Assembly (NCBI GenBank): GCA_026002855.1
Contig: BPGD01000001.1
Location: 2,364,001-2,428,000 of the forward strand
Origin: Bryobacteraceae bacterium
Lineage (GTDB): Bacteria > Acidobacteriota > Terriglobia > Bryobacterales > Bryobacteraceae
Length of the DNA: 64,000 nucleotides
Direction: 5' to 3'
Of the stretch, positions 43,444-53,401 are shown in pieces; positions within the stretch are counted from its first letter, which is position 1, and the number at the start of each line of letters is the position of its first letter. The position numbers were made by a program, and so were the translations under genes. The notes below the pieces were generated by a model. It was given only the letters and a program-made list of their open reading frames with translations. It had not been told where the DNA came from and did no database searches.

Positions 43444-43578
43444 GAGGAGGGTACTAGAACTAGTAGTACCCTCCTCCCAGACTATATCAGATCCCCCTCA
43501 GGGGCACCAAACAAAATTTGGTGTTTCACCGAGTCGAAGTCCACCCTCCTGTGGAGTAGTCCTTTTTGACGAGGACTA
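43444..43578 (-). promoter_or_regulatory. Structured leader of the TPR-CHAT gene: three perfect hairpins
   Basis: On the minus strand between the 15-codon ORF and the TTG start lie three perfect stems. They are 7 bp at 43557-43578 (TAGTCCT/AGGACTA), 7 bp at 43505-43523 (CACCAAA/TTTGGTG) and 13 bp at 43444-43476 (GAGGAGGGTACTA/TAGTACCCTCCTC, 7-base loop). TATAGT just before the last stem could be an internal -10. The arrangement suggests attenuation or control of translation. With the 15-codon ORF this accounts for much of the 448-base gap. Confidence 0.5.
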
Positions 43579-43581
43579 TTC

Positions 43582-43629
43582 TCAGCAGAAATCCGGGGGG
43601 AAGATGATGATGATCGGGGAAGTACCCAT
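43582..43629 (-). CDS. 15-residue hydrophobic peptide ORF upstream of the TPR-CHAT gene
   Basis: ATG at 43629 is preceded by AAAGGAGG with a 5-base spacer, one of the strongest ribosome sites in the window. It opens the peptide MGTSPIIIIFPPDFC and stops with TGA. The run of four Ile, two Pro and the terminal Cys are striking. No family is recognised. It may be a leader peptide whose translation controls the hairpins downstream, a small membrane peptide, or a substrate or signal for the protease. A chance ORF is possible but the ribosome site argues against it. Confidence 0.5.
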   Translation of the reverse strand: MGTSPIIIIFPPDFC

Positions 43630-43859
43630 GCTCGCCTCCTTTCCTGTCTGGGCCGACCCGTGGGCCAGCCTGAGGCGACGCTAGAAAAGGGCAACTTCCC
43701 CGCGTTCCAGAAAATGTTGCAATCTGCTGATAAGAAATGAAAAATTCTCATTTGCGGGCTTGAGAGCCAGTTCCGGCGGAAGCCCTGCGCCGGTCACCCG
43801 CGCGCAATTTCTGCATCTTTTCATGCAGCAGCCCTACTGGGCTGAGGGAAGCTGATCCG

Positions 43860-45203
<1,344 letters not shown>

Positions 45204-45263
45204 CGCTCTGCCAGACCCGCGCCCTTACAGGGTGTGCCGGATCGCATGGCCTGCCCCGCGGAC

Positions 45264-46781
45264 TCAGTCCGCCGCCGGCGCTGCCGCCTGTTCTTCCACC
45301 GCCTCTCCGTTGGCGCTTCCAGCCGGTTCCAGTTCCGGCGCCTGAAGATGCCGCAGCGTCTTTTCCACTTCCCGTGCGCCGTTCAGCTCCTGGCCCGTCG
45401 CCGCGCCGAGATCGCGGAACCGCCGCGCGCTGACCAACACCCGCCGCTCCAGCGAGCCCGCAGCCTCGTTGTAAGACTGGATTGCGCGCTCCAGCCCGCC
45501 GCGCACCCCGTCGAAGCGGTCCACGAAGACGCAAAGGCGGTCGTAGAGTTCCTTGCCCAGGTTGGAGATCTCCTCGGCGTTCTTTGCCAGCCGCTCCTGC
45601 CTCCAGCCATAGGCCACCGCCTTGAGTAGCGCGATCAGCGTCGTCGGCGTCGCCAGCAGCACCTTGCGCTCGACGCCGTACTCGATCAGCTCCGCGTCGT
45701 GCTGCAACGCGGCGCTGAAGAACGTCTCGCCCGGCAGAAACGCAACAACAAAATCCGGCGCACGGCGGAACTGGTCCCAGTACGCTTTCGCCGAGAGCCG
45801 CTGCACATGTTCGCGAACCTGGCGGGCGTGGTCGGCCAGCAGCGCACGGCGCTTTCCCTCGTCCGTCTCTTCCAGCGACGCCAGATAGGACGACAGCGGA
45901 ACCTTCGCGTCCACCACGATCTCGCGGTCGTTGGGCAGCCGGATGATCATGTCCGGCCGCAGCCGCCCTCCGTCGCCCTCCACGCTTACCTGCTCCTCGA
46001 AGTCGCAGTATTCCACCATGCCCGCCATCTCCACCACGCGCCGCAACTGCATCTCGCCCCACCGGCCGCGCACCACCGGCGTGCGAAGCGCGTCCACCAG
46101 CCGCCGCGTCTCGCCGGCCGTCTCGCGCTGCGCCTCCTGAAGGAGCTGGAACTGCTTGGCCAGACCGGCGTACAGCTCGACGCCCTCTTTTTGCAGCGAC
46201 TCGAGCTTCTGCTGAAGCGGCTTGAGCATCTCTTCCAGCGCCTGGAGCCGCGCCTGCTGGTCGGCCTGCGCCAGCGTAAAGAAGTTCTCGTTGTTCCTGG
46301 CCAGCGCTTCGGCGGCCACGCCGCGGAACGTCTCGGCCAGCTTCTGTTGCGCCTGTTCCAGCAGGGCCAGCTTTTCAGCCTGCTGCTTTTCGGCTTCGTC
46401 CAGCCGCGTCAGCAGCGCGGCCTGCCGCGCCTCGAGCGCCGCAGCCTTTTCCTGAAGCGAGGCGATCAGCGCCTCTTTCTCCCGGAGCGTCTGCTCGAGC
46501 GGCGCAATCCGGGCGGCCCGCTCCTCGGCGGCCGCGCGCGCCGCGGCCGCCTCCATGGCCTGTTTTTGAAGCTCCGCGGCCCGCGCCCGCTCCTGCTCGA
46601 GCTCGCCGCGCAGCCGCTCATTGGCCGCCTCGCGTTCCTCCACGCGCGCCTTCAGCTCGGCCAGCTCCGCCTCGCTCGCGCTCAGCGACGGGGTTCCGCT
46701 CCCGCGGAGCAGGAAACCGGCCAGCAGCCCGCCGAGCATCAGCCCGGCGAGAAGAATTCCGAGATAGACGATGGGTTCCAT
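45264..46781 (-). CDS. rmuC: RmuC family protein
   Basis: The 505-residue protein has one N-terminal TM helix ([21 protein letters not shown]) and a long Ala/Glu-rich coiled coil (about 45-240). The RmuC nuclease-like domain follows ([72 protein letters not shown]). The E-D-K pattern (GEMQLRR, RPDMII, VDAKVP) is that of a PD-(D/E)XK nuclease. In E. coli RmuC limits inversion between short repeats. Start at MEPIVYL (46781), five codons inside the longest frame. Confidence 0.92.
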   Translation of the reverse strand: MEPIVYLGILLAGLMLGGLLAGFLLRGSGTPSLSASEAELAELKARVEEREAANERLRGELEQERARAAELQKQAMEAAAARAAAEERAARIAPLEQTLREKEALIASLQEKAAALEARQAALLTRLDEAEKQQAEKLALLEQAQQKLAETFRGVAAEALARNNENFFTLAQADQQARLQALEEMLKPLQQKLESLQKEGVELYAGLAKQFQLLQEAQRETAGETRRLVDALRTPVVRGRWGEMQLRRVVEMAGMVEYCDFEEQVSVEGDGGRLRPDMIIRLPNDREIVVDAKVPLSSYLASLEETDEGKRRALLADHARQVREHVQRLSAKAYWDQFRRAPDFVVAFLPGETFFSAALQHDAELIEYGVERKVLLATPTTLIALLKAVAYGWRQERLAKNAEEISNLGKELYDRLCVFVDRFDGVRGGLERAIQSYNEAAGSLERRVLVSARRFRDLGAATGQELNGAREVEKTLRHLQAPELEPAGSANGEAVEEQAAAPAAD

Positions 46782-46855
46782 GGTGTGCCTGCCCACTTCC
46801 TTCGGTGGGAGCCGGGTGGCCGTGAATAGGCCGTTTGCCTGAACTCTGGCAAGGA

Positions 46856-46884
46856 AAAAGCCGCCCCCCGAGGGGGCGGCTTTT
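46856..46884 (-). terminator. Intrinsic terminator after nrdJ
   Basis: AAAAGCCGCCCCC, a 3-base loop and GGGGGCGGCTTTT form a perfect stem with A and T flanks. It sits 24 bases past the nrdJ stop and could work in both directions. Confidence 0.85.
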
Positions 46885-46908
46885 CCGCACTGAAAACCGG
46901 CAGACGCC

Positions 46909-49743
46909 TTATGAGCAGCCCGACGTGCTGCCGCAGTTTTCGCACTTGTAGCAGGAGCCGTTGCGCACCATGATGCCGCCGCATTCGGCGCACGCCGGCG
47001 CGTCTTCCATCCCGTCGGCGGGCACGAACTGGAGCTTCTGCTGCGGCTCGGGCTCGGTCGGCCGCAGCTTCGGCGTGTCGCCCACCTCGGGCGCCTCCAC
47101 CGCTTCCGGCCCCAGGAACTTCAGCGCCAGCCAGCGGAAGATGTAGTCCATGATCGATTTGGCGTACGGAATCTGCGGGTTGTTGGTGAAGCCCGACGGC
47201 TCGAACCGCACGTGGCTGAACTTGTCGACAAAAAACTTCAGCGGCACGCCGTACTGAAGGCCGTAGCTCACCGCGGTGGCGAAGCTGTCCATCAGGCCCG
47301 AGATCGTCGAGCCTTCCTTGGCCATGGTGATGAACAGTTCGCCCGGCTGGCCGTCCTCGTACAGGCCGACGGTGATATAGCCCTCGTGGCCCGCGATCGA
47401 GAATTTGTGCGTGATCGACTGCCGCTCATCGGGCAGCTTGCGGCGCGTCGGCCGGTACACGATCCTTTCTTCGACCCGCGCCGGCCCGACGCCCGGCACG
47501 CCGGCCTTCTTCTCGCCCTTGGCCGTGCCGGAGCTCAGCGGCTGCGCCCGCTTGGAACCGTCGCGGTAGATGGCCACCGCTTTCAGCCCCAGCTTCCAGC
47601 TCTCGATATAGGCGTTCATGATGTCGTCCACGGTGCTCTCCTCCGGCATGTTGATCGTCTTCGAGATCGCGCCGGAGATGAACGGCTGCACCGCCGCCAT
47701 CATGCGGATGTGGCCCATGTGGTGAATGAACCGCGTGCCGTTGGGCGCCTTGAACGAGCAGTCGAACACCGGCAGGTGCTCGGGCCTGACATGCGGCGCT
47801 CCTTCGATGGTGCCGGTGCTGTCGATGTAGCGCACGATCTCTTCCACCTGCTCCGGCCTGTAGCCCAGCCGGATGAGCGCCTGCGGCACCGTGTTGTTGA
47901 CAATCTTGATCACGCCGCCGCCCACCAGCTTCTTGTACTTGACCAGCGCCAGCTCAGGCTCAATGCCCGTCGTGTCGCAGTCCATCATGAACCCGATGGT
48001 GCCCGTGGGCGCGATGACCGTCACCTGCGAATTGCGGAAGCCCGTCCGGCGGCCCAGTTCCCAGGCGTTGCGCCACACCTGCTGCGCCGTTTCCAGCATG
48101 GCCGGCGGCACAAGCTTCGAATCGATGCCGTTCACCGCGTCCCAGTGCATCCGGATCACTTCCAGGAACGGCTCCTCGTTCACCGCGAAGCCCGGGCATG
48201 GCCCGATGCTTTCGGCGATGCGCGCGCTGGTCAGGTAGGCCTGGCCGCTCATGATCGCGCTGATCGCCCCCGCGTAGGCGCGGCCGGCATCGCTGTCATA
48301 GGGCAGGCCCAGCGACATCAGCAGCGCGCCCAGGTTGGCGAAGCCCAGGCCCAGCGGGCGGAAATCGTGAGAGTTGCGCGCAATCTTCTCGGTCGGATAA
48401 CTGGCGTTGTCAACAAGGATCTCCTGCGCCAGGATCAGCGTGTCCACCGCGTGGCGGAAGGCCTCCACGTCGAACTGCCCGGCCGCGTTGACGAATTTCA
48501 TCAGGTTCAGCGAGGCCAGGTTGCAGGCCGAGTCGTCCAGGAACATGTACTCCGAGCACGGATTGGACGCGTTGATCCGCCCCGAGTTCTTCGACGTGTG
48601 CCAGCGGTTGATCGTCGTGTCGAACTGCATGCCGGGATCACCGCACTGCCAGGTGGCCTCGGCGATCGCCCGCATCAGGTCGCGCGCGCGGTACTTCTTC
48701 ACCGGCTCGCCGCTCACCACCGAACGCGTCCACCATTCGCCGTCGTTCACCACCGCCTGCATGAATTCATCGGTGGCGCGCACGCTGTTGTTGGCGTTCT
48801 GGAAAAAGATCGACGAGTACGCCTCGCCGTCCAGGCTCGGGTCGTAGCCGGCCTCAATCAGCACGTGCGCCTTGCGTTCTTCCTTCGCCTTGCACCAGAT
48901 GAACTGTTCAATGTCCGGGTGGTCCACGTTGAGAATCACCATCTTCGCCGCGCGCCGCGTCTTGCCGCCGCTCTTGATCACGCCGGCGAAGGCGTCAAAC
49001 CCTTTCATGAAGGACAGCGGACCCGAGGCGCGCCCGCCGCCCTGCAACGGGCAGTTCTCTTCTCGCAGGGTGGAGAGGTTCGTCCCCGTGCCCGAGCCGT
49101 ACTTGAACAGCATGCCCTCGGTCTTGGCCAGCTCGAGAATCGATTCGAGCGAGTCTTCCACCGAGTTGATGAAGCAGGCCGAACACTGCGGCCGGTGCAC
49201 GCTGCGGTCGAGCTTCTTCACCGTGTCGGTCGCCTCGTCGTAATACCAGCCGTAGCCGCGGTGCTCGTCCTTCACACCGACGTTGAACCACACCGGCGAG
49301 TTGAACGACGCCTTCTGCGTCAGCATCAGATGGGCCAGCTCGTTGCGGAAGTTCGCCGCGTCCTCCAGCGAGCGGAAATAGCGCCCTTCGATGCCCCACT
49401 CGGTGATCGTGTCCACCACGCGGCGCACGAGCTGCTTCACGCTCGTCTCGCGCTCCGGCGTGCCCAGCCGCCCGTGAAAATATTTCGAGGCGACGATGTT
49501 GGTGGCCGTCTGCGACCAGTCTGCCGGAACCTCGACGTCTTTCTGCTCGAAGATCACCGCACCCTTGTCGTTGGCGATGGTCGCCGTGCGCAGCTCCCAG
49601 CGGATCTCGTCATAGGGCGTCTTGCCCGGCTCCAGCCGCGCCGTAAAGTACCGGGGGAATGGCACCCCCATCCGCTCCTCTTTCTTCAGATTCCTCCGAA
49701 GGGTTCTCCCTTGCGATGTCAGATCGACGCTGAGCTGTCCCAT
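46909..49743 (-). CDS. nrdJ: Adenosylcobalamin-dependent ribonucleotide reductase (class II)
   Basis: Reduces ribonucleotides to deoxyribonucleotides with vitamin B12, independent of oxygen. The 944-residue protein shows [20 protein letters not shown] (substrate-site Cys), [13 protein letters not shown], the active-site [21 protein letters not shown] and [27 protein letters not shown]-type domain follows ([27 protein letters not shown]). The C-terminal zinc ribbon is [26 protein letters not shown], with a final Cys pair likely used for re-reduction. The ribosome site CAGGAG precedes the ATG. Two NrdR boxes lie upstream. Confidence 0.96.
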   Translation of the reverse strand: MGQLSVDLTSQGRTLRRNLKKEERMGVPFPRYFTARLEPGKTPYDEIRWELRTATIANDKGAVIFEQKDVEVPADWSQTATNIVASKYFHGRLGTPERETSVKQLVRRVVDTITEWGIEGRYFRSLEDAANFRNELAHLMLTQKASFNSPVWFNVGVKDEHRGYGWYYDEATDTVKKLDRSVHRPQCSACFINSVEDSLESILELAKTEGMLFKYGSGTGTNLSTLREENCPLQGGGRASGPLSFMKGFDAFAGVIKSGGKTRRAAKMVILNVDHPDIEQFIWCKAKEERKAHVLIEAGYDPSLDGEAYSSIFFQNANNSVRATDEFMQAVVNDGEWWTRSVVSGEPVKKYRARDLMRAIAEATWQCGDPGMQFDTTINRWHTSKNSGRINASNPCSEYMFLDDSACNLASLNLMKFVNAAGQFDVEAFRHAVDTLILAQEILVDNASYPTEKIARNSHDFRPLGLGFANLGALLMSLGLPYDSDAGRAYAGAISAIMSGQAYLTSARIAESIGPCPGFAVNEEPFLEVIRMHWDAVNGIDSKLVPPAMLETAQQVWRNAWELGRRTGFRNSQVTVIAPTGTIGFMMDCDTTGIEPELALVKYKKLVGGGVIKIVNNTVPQALIRLGYRPEQVEEIVRYIDSTGTIEGAPHVRPEHLPVFDCSFKAPNGTRFIHHMGHIRMMAAVQPFISGAISKTINMPEESTVDDIMNAYIESWKLGLKAVAIYRDGSKRAQPLSSGTAKGEKKAGVPGVGPARVEERIVYRPTRRKLPDERQSITHKFSIAGHEGYITVGLYEDGQPGELFITMAKEGSTISGLMDSFATAVSYGLQYGVPLKFFVDKFSHVRFEPSGFTNNPQIPYAKSIMDYIFRWLALKFLGPEAVEAPEVGDTPKLRPTEPEPQQKLQFVPADGMEDAPACAECGGIMVRNGSCYKCENCGSTSGCS

Positions 49744-49825
49744 CCTGCTTCTCCTGTTTTCATTGTCCCGAAGATCGCCCCCAGGATGAATGCTGCTTCA
49801 TCGGATTGTTATGGGGGCAATGAGA

Positions 49826-49855
49826 ACGATACCCCAAGATGTTGTGGTCGGTCAA
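49826..49855 (-). promoter_or_regulatory. nrdJ promoter
   Basis: On the minus strand TTGACC (49855-49850), 18 bases, TATCGT (49831-49826). It lies about 83 bases before the nrdJ ATG. One NrdR box fills the spacer and the other sits just upstream of the -35. Confidence 0.6.
49832..49847 (-). promoter_or_regulatory. NrdR box 1 (promoter-proximal)
   Basis: CCCCAAGATGTTGTGG (plus strand) matches the core of the NrdR consensus (C-W-A-n-A-T-n-T-W-G) at all core positions. It overlaps the spacer of the nrdJ promoter, where binding would block polymerase. Confidence 0.65.
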
Positions 49856-49862
49856 GAGAAAA

Positions 49863-49878
49863 ATTCTATATGATGTAT
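49863..49878 (-). promoter_or_regulatory. NrdR box 2
   Basis: ATTCTATATGATGTAT (plus strand) matches the NrdR core with one mismatch. It starts exactly 31 bases from box 1, three helical turns, the known spacing for paired NrdR sites. Confidence 0.6.
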
Positions 49879-49968
49879 GTTCTTTGATTCCAAGACGTTG
49901 CCGCCCCGCCCCGGCCGTACTCCGGCTCCGGGGCCGAAAACACCCCCGTGCCTGGCTTTCGGGCGGTC

Positions 49969-50874
49969 TCAGAGACCGTGGAGCAGGTCGTAGCCGTGAT
50001 CGGGAATGTGCGCCGGCAGGATCTCGCTCGTGTGGCCGTGGCGGGCGAAAATCTCGCGCATGAGCTCGCACACGCCCTCATGGCCGCGCTCGTAGAAGAC
50101 GAGCACGCTCGGGCCCGCGCCCGACAGCGCGCAGCCGAGCAGACCGGGCGCGCGCAACTCGAGCATCTCCGCGAGGCCCGGCACCAGCGGAGCGCGGTAG
50201 GGCTGGTGAAGGCGGTCCATCAGCGCTTCGTGGAAGGCATCGGTCGTCTGTGTCAGCATCGCCGCAATCAGCAGTGCCGAGCGCTGGATGTTGAACACGG
50301 CGTCTTCGCGCGAATAGGTCTGGGGCAGCACCGCGCGCGCCTGCGCCGTGGGCAGAATGAAGTCCGGCACAACGATCGCCACGCCGTAACGCGCGGGCAA
50401 CTGCATCCGCACGGCGCGCGTGATCCCCTCGCTGTCGATGGCGCTGGCGACGATGGAGCCGAGAACGGCCGCCGAGACGTTGTCCGGGTGGCCTTCGATG
50501 CGCGCCGCCTCGTCAAGGATGCGGTGGCGGTCCCATTCGAGCTGGAGGATCTCGTCGGCGATCACCACGCCCGCCACCAGCGCTGCGGCCGACGAGCCGA
50601 GGCCCTTGCCAATCGGGATGTCATTGCGGATCTCGAGCTCGATGGCCGGCATCGGACGGCCCAGATGCCCGGCCACCTGGAGCGCCGTCTGCCAGATCAG
50701 GTTGTCCTCGCCGCAGGAGATCATCTCCGCGTCGCGCCCCAGCGCTCGGATCTTCAGCGTCTCCGAGGGGCGGAAGCGGCACTCAAGATAAATGCTCAGC
50801 GCCATGCCCAGCGCGTCAAACCCGGGGCCCAGGTTCGCGCTGGTGGCGGGCACGCGGACTTCGGTCCAGCTCAT
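49969..50874 (-). CDS. thrB: Homoserine kinase
   Basis: Phosphorylates homoserine with ATP for threonine synthesis. The 301-residue GHMP kinase has VPATSANLGPGFDALGMAL at the N-terminus, the phosphate loop IPIGKGLGSSAAALVAG and C-terminal LSGAGPSVLVFYE. All are standard for ThrB. The ATG overlaps the preceding Gfo/Idh stop by 4 bases. Threonine synthase and homoserine dehydrogenase are not in the window. Confidence 0.95.
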   Translation of the reverse strand: MSWTEVRVPATSANLGPGFDALGMALSIYLECRFRPSETLKIRALGRDAEMISCGEDNLIWQTALQVAGHLGRPMPAIELEIRNDIPIGKGLGSSAAALVAGVVIADEILQLEWDRHRILDEAARIEGHPDNVSAAVLGSIVASAIDSEGITRAVRMQLPARYGVAIVVPDFILPTAQARAVLPQTYSREDAVFNIQRSALLIAAMLTQTTDAFHEALMDRLHQPYRAPLVPGLAEMLELRAPGLLGCALSGAGPSVLVFYERGHEGVCELMREIFARHGHTSEILPAHIPDHGYDLLHGL

Positions 50875-51893
50875 GCGCCCGCGAGCCGCACCGGCTGCCC
50901 CTTGCGGCAGCTCTCATAGATGCCCAGCACCACTTCCAGCGCCTTCAGCCCCTCTTCGCCGGAGACGAGCGGCTGCGTGCGGTTCTTCACCGCATTGCCA
51001 AAGTCGAGGAACTGCCGCTCGAACGGAGTGAGCGGAATGGCCATCGGGTCGCTGGCGCCGCTCATGACCTCTTTCTGCACGGGCGCGGGCTCGCCTTCGT
51101 CGTTCTCCACGTCCCAGGCGGTGAGCTTGTCGCCGGTGAAGATGCAGGTGCCGCGCGTGCCATGAATCTCGATCCTTTCCGGATACCCCGGCCAGAACGC
51201 CGTCGAGGACTGGATCACGCCCGTGGCGCCGCTCTTGTACTTCATCACCGCGCAGATCACGTCCTCGCTTTCGATCCTGTGCCGCGCGCCAAGCTGCCAG
51301 TAGCCGAAGACCTCATGCACGCCGCCGGTGAGATAGTTCAGCACGTCCACCTGATGCACGGCCTGGTTGATGAGCGCGCCGCCGCCTTCCACCGCCCAGC
51401 TGCCCTTGATCGGGCGCGCATAGTAGGCCTCGCTCCGCCACCACTTGACATAGGCGTCCGCCTGAAGAATCCGTCCGAGCCGTCCCTGCGCAATCGCCCT
51501 CCTGACGAAGATCGTCGAGTCGTCGAAGCGGTGCTGGCTCACCACACCGAGCACGATGCCGGCGCAGCGCGCCACCTCGATCATCTTCCGCGCCGTCTCC
51601 AGGTTGGTTGCAATCGGCTTCTGTACCTGCACGCTCTTGCCGTGCTTTGCGGCGATTTCCAGCGGCTGGAGACGGAAGTCGGGGAACGTGCAGACGTCGA
51701 CGAAATCGACCTCCGGGTGGCTGCACACTTCCTCGTATGTGGGCACGAACTGGCAGCCATACTGCGAGGCAAATTTCTCGCCCGCCTCGCGCGAGATGTC
51801 GGTGCAGACGGTGACCCGATACCCGATGTTGCGATACGCCTGGGCGTGCTTGTGGCTGATGGCGCCCGTGCCGATGATGCCAACGCGCAGCAT
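50871..51893 (-). CDS. Gfo/Idh/MocA-family oxidoreductase (cytoplasmic)
   Basis: The 340-residue protein has no export signal. The N-terminal Rossmann domain is MLRVGIIGTGAISHKHAQAYRNIG, followed by GKSVQVQKPIATNLETARKMIEVA, where the usual EKP appears as QKP, a change at the family's conserved Glu next to the catalytic Lys. Then WAVEGGGALINQAVHQVDVLNYLTGG is a typical GGG-x-x-x-D/N-x-x-x-H active-site helix. AAGGAGG lies upstream of the ATG at 51893. It is translationally coupled to thrB, but a role in threonine synthesis is not implied. Confidence 0.87.
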   Translation of the reverse strand: MLRVGIIGTGAISHKHAQAYRNIGYRVTVCTDISREAGEKFASQYGCQFVPTYEEVCSHPEVDFVDVCTFPDFRLQPLEIAAKHGKSVQVQKPIATNLETARKMIEVARCAGIVLGVVSQHRFDDSTIFVRRAIAQGRLGRILQADAYVKWWRSEAYYARPIKGSWAVEGGGALINQAVHQVDVLNYLTGGVHEVFGYWQLGARHRIESEDVICAVMKYKSGATGVIQSSTAFWPGYPERIEIHGTRGTCIFTGDKLTAWDVENDEGEPAPVQKEVMSGASDPMAIPLTPFERQFLDFGNAVKNRTQPLVSGEEGLKALEVVLGIYESCRKGQPVRLAGA

Positions 51894-52095
51894 GAGAACC
51901 TCCTTCGAACCGGGTGAACTCACTAGGATATCAGCGGCGGCCGGCGCCGCGGTGGTTCAACGGCCGGATATGGTTCCAATGCGCGGCGTCAGATTTGCAG
52001 TCTCATCGGGCGCTTCTGCCACCGTGCCTGGCCTGTGAGCAGCGCAAAGAATGACAATTCCTGACCCATGCAGGCCGCAGTTCAGATATGGGCAA

Positions 52096-52260
52096 TTACC
52101 GTGCCGGCCGGACAAGATGCCATGGAATGGCGCCATGCCTTGGGCAGGGCGGCGCCTTCTTGCCCTTCGCAATCACAATCTCGCGGTCGCATCGGGCACA
52201 TCTGTAGATGCCCGAAATGTCATTCGCTTCGCCGGTGCGGAGTATAATGTCCTTTTTCAC
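52096..52260 (-). CDS. 54-residue zinc-ribbon-like protein
   Basis: A small gene starting with GTG at 52260. The product begins KKDIILRTGEANDISGIY and continues with RCARC, EIVIAKGKKAPPCPRHG, ending in WHLVRPAR. Two paired ligands, C-x-x-C and C-x-x-H, make a one-zinc ribbon like those of rubredoxin-type or YjdM-like small proteins. GAGGAG lies 10 bases upstream. It begins 40 bases after the HNH nuclease gene ends, on the same strand, and shares its lower GC. The function is not known; a helper of the nuclease is a guess. Confidence 0.65.
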   Translation of the reverse strand: MKKDIILRTGEANDISGIYRCARCDREIVIAKGKKAPPCPRHGAIPWHLVRPAR

Positions 52261-52299
52261 TGTTTCTGCACTCCTCTTCGAAATAGGTCCGGGCGATAT

Positions 52300-52731
52300 T
52301 TAATCGTCCGGGTCTCGGGAAGCCCCGGCAGCGGCGCCGAGAATCAGGCCAGCCAGGGGGTGGAATCCCTGCAAAAGGGCAGGCAACACAATCGAACCCA
52401 TTGTCATGCCCGCCGCCACGTTTTCAATGACCGCCCTTTTCCGCTGCTTCCGATTCAGCGGGGAACGCTTCTTTCCGGCCCGTTTCCTGGCCGTTCGCGA
52501 AGATAGTTGTTGCTTTGATCGGTTGCATGATACGCAGGCCGCATACAGGTTGTTCAGATGGTCTGATCCACCTTTCGCGCGAGGGACGGAATGATCGATT
52601 TCCCAGGCGCCCTCCGTTTTGATTTTTCCGTAGGAATCAAAGCTCAGGAAGCGGTGACAGATATGACACTTTCCGGAAGTCCGGTCGAAGATCCGTCTCA
52701 GCTGCTCCTTGGTGACCCTGGGCACGCTCAA
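52300..52731 (-). CDS. HNH endonuclease with a C-terminal hydrophobic glycine-rich tail
   Basis: The 143-residue protein has an HNH domain (about 15-75): two zinc Cys pairs CHICHRF and CVSCNRSKQ flank the catalytic segment GAWEIDHSVPRAKGGSDHLNNLYAAC. A basic linker (RTARKRAGKKRSPLNRKQRKR) then leads to a C-terminal hydrophobic stretch with glycines (GMTMGSIVLPALLQ, LAGLILGAAAGA), which could insert in a membrane. I start at TTG 52731 because TATACT and TTCACC lie upstream and GGGAGG precedes it; a GTG 13 codons earlier lies before the -10. Confidence 0.75.
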   Translation of the reverse strand: MSVPRVTKEQLRRIFDRTSGKCHICHRFLSFDSYGKIKTEGAWEIDHSVPRAKGGSDHLNNLYAACVSCNRSKQQLSSRTARKRAGKKRSPLNRKQRKRAVIENVAAGMTMGSIVLPALLQGFHPLAGLILGAAAGASRDPDD

Positions 52732-52755
52732 ATTCCCTCCCTGCCGCGAATCGGG

Positions 52756-52784
52756 AGTATAGAATATCACGAGATTCGGGTGAA
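52756..52784 (-). promoter_or_regulatory. Promoter of the HNH/zinc-ribbon genes
   Basis: On the minus strand TTCACC (52784-52779), 17 bases, TATACT (52761-52756). Transcription would start near 52750, just ahead of the GGGAGG ribosome site. Confidence 0.55.
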
Positions 52785-53028
52785 TCCAATATTTTTTTCT
52801 TCCGAAGGATTCCCTGGGTTAATTATTTCCAATCGATTCGGGTATATCCCTTAGAATCCTGTACGCACATTTCGTTCTTATCCCCGCAAAAGACACGAAT
52901 ATTTGCGCGCTCGCGGCCGGCGTCGGATAGCCGCGTTCTGGAAACAGAGCATGCCGATCTGCAGGCCTGCCTGACTCGCCGCCGCTACACTCGCTGCCAC
53001 ATGGGCAGCGGCCCATGGGTAGCAGGAG

Positions 53029-53157
53029 ATGGTCCGCCGCCACCGCCCCATGCCAGGAGCTGGCGAATACCTTGTGCTCGAGGCCGAACTGTACATGCAC
53101 ACAGTCTTCTCCGACGGGCAGCTGTGGCCTGTGACCCGTGGGATGGAGGCCTGCCGA
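53029..53157 (+). pseudogene. Remnant of a PHP-domain protein gene
   Basis: The frame reads GAGEYLVLEAELYMHTVFSDGQLWPVTRGMEA, closely like the N-terminus of PHP phosphoesterases (LHMHTVFSDG with the metal-binding H-x-H). Here the first His is changed to Tyr. Similarity fades after MEACR, and the frame then runs into the tRNA. No rest of the gene is present. In the 548-base stretch 52732-53279 this is the only coding trace; the remainder holds the HNH promoter and an AT-rich part without features. Confidence 0.55.
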
Positions 53158-53279
53158 CGTTTCCAACCGGAGAACCGCGCCGAAACGCAAGTTCACGCGA
53201 ATGTTTGGGATAACGCACAGCCGCAGACGGCGATGGCGTCAAGCAAAACGGGGCGGCGGGAAGTTACGGTTCTTGGGTG

Positions 53280-53353
53280 TGGCTCCCCGGCATGGATTCG
53301 AACCACGATTCACGGCTCCAAAGGCCGCTGTCCTACCATTAGACGACCGGGGA
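53280..53353 (-). tRNA. tRNA-Gln (TTG)
   Basis: On the minus strand the acceptor arms TCCCCGG and CCGGGGA pair fully. The D-arm GTCTAATGGTAGGAC, an anticodon loop CTTTGGA with anticodon TTG, and the T-arm GTGGTTCGAATCCAT are present. The CCA end is encoded. This is a single gene of normal length (74 nt). Confidence 0.92.
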
Positions 53354-53372
53354 GCACCAGCTCTCTGACCAT

Positions 53373-53401
53373 AGTTTAGCGGGCCTTGCCTGCGGCTTCA
53401 A
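53373..53401 (-). promoter_or_regulatory. tRNA-Gln promoter
   Basis: TTGAAG (53401-53396), 17 bases, TAAACT (53378-53373) on the minus strand, about 20 bases before the mature tRNA. Confidence 0.65.

Noticed and set aside
43630-43740. Possible ECF (GGAAC...CGTC) or sigma54 (TGG...GC) promoter before the 15-codon ORF
   Set aside because: GGAAC and CGTC are too far apart (about 23 bases), and the TGG-to-GC distance is 4 bases too long for sigma54.
43482-43751. 89-codon frame on the minus strand in the gap upstream of the TPR-CHAT gene
   Set aside because: No ribosome site and no protein character; it runs through the hairpins. The overlapping 15-codon ORF has a far better ribosome site.
47212-49887. 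Open frame of about 890 codons on the plus strand opposite nrdJ
   Set aside because: A shadow of nrdJ codon usage; no recognisable motifs, while nrdJ on the other strand has all its catalytic segments.
52771-52800. GATTC-GGGT-GAATC hairpin followed by a T run, plus strand
   Set aside because: Only a 5-bp AT-rich stem and no gene upstream on that strand to terminate.
52992-53017. Two mutually exclusive short hairpins (CGCTGCC/GGCAGCG and CATGGGC/GCCCATG)
   Set aside because: No gene or promoter is positioned to use them as a switch; they lie at the edge of decayed coding DNA.
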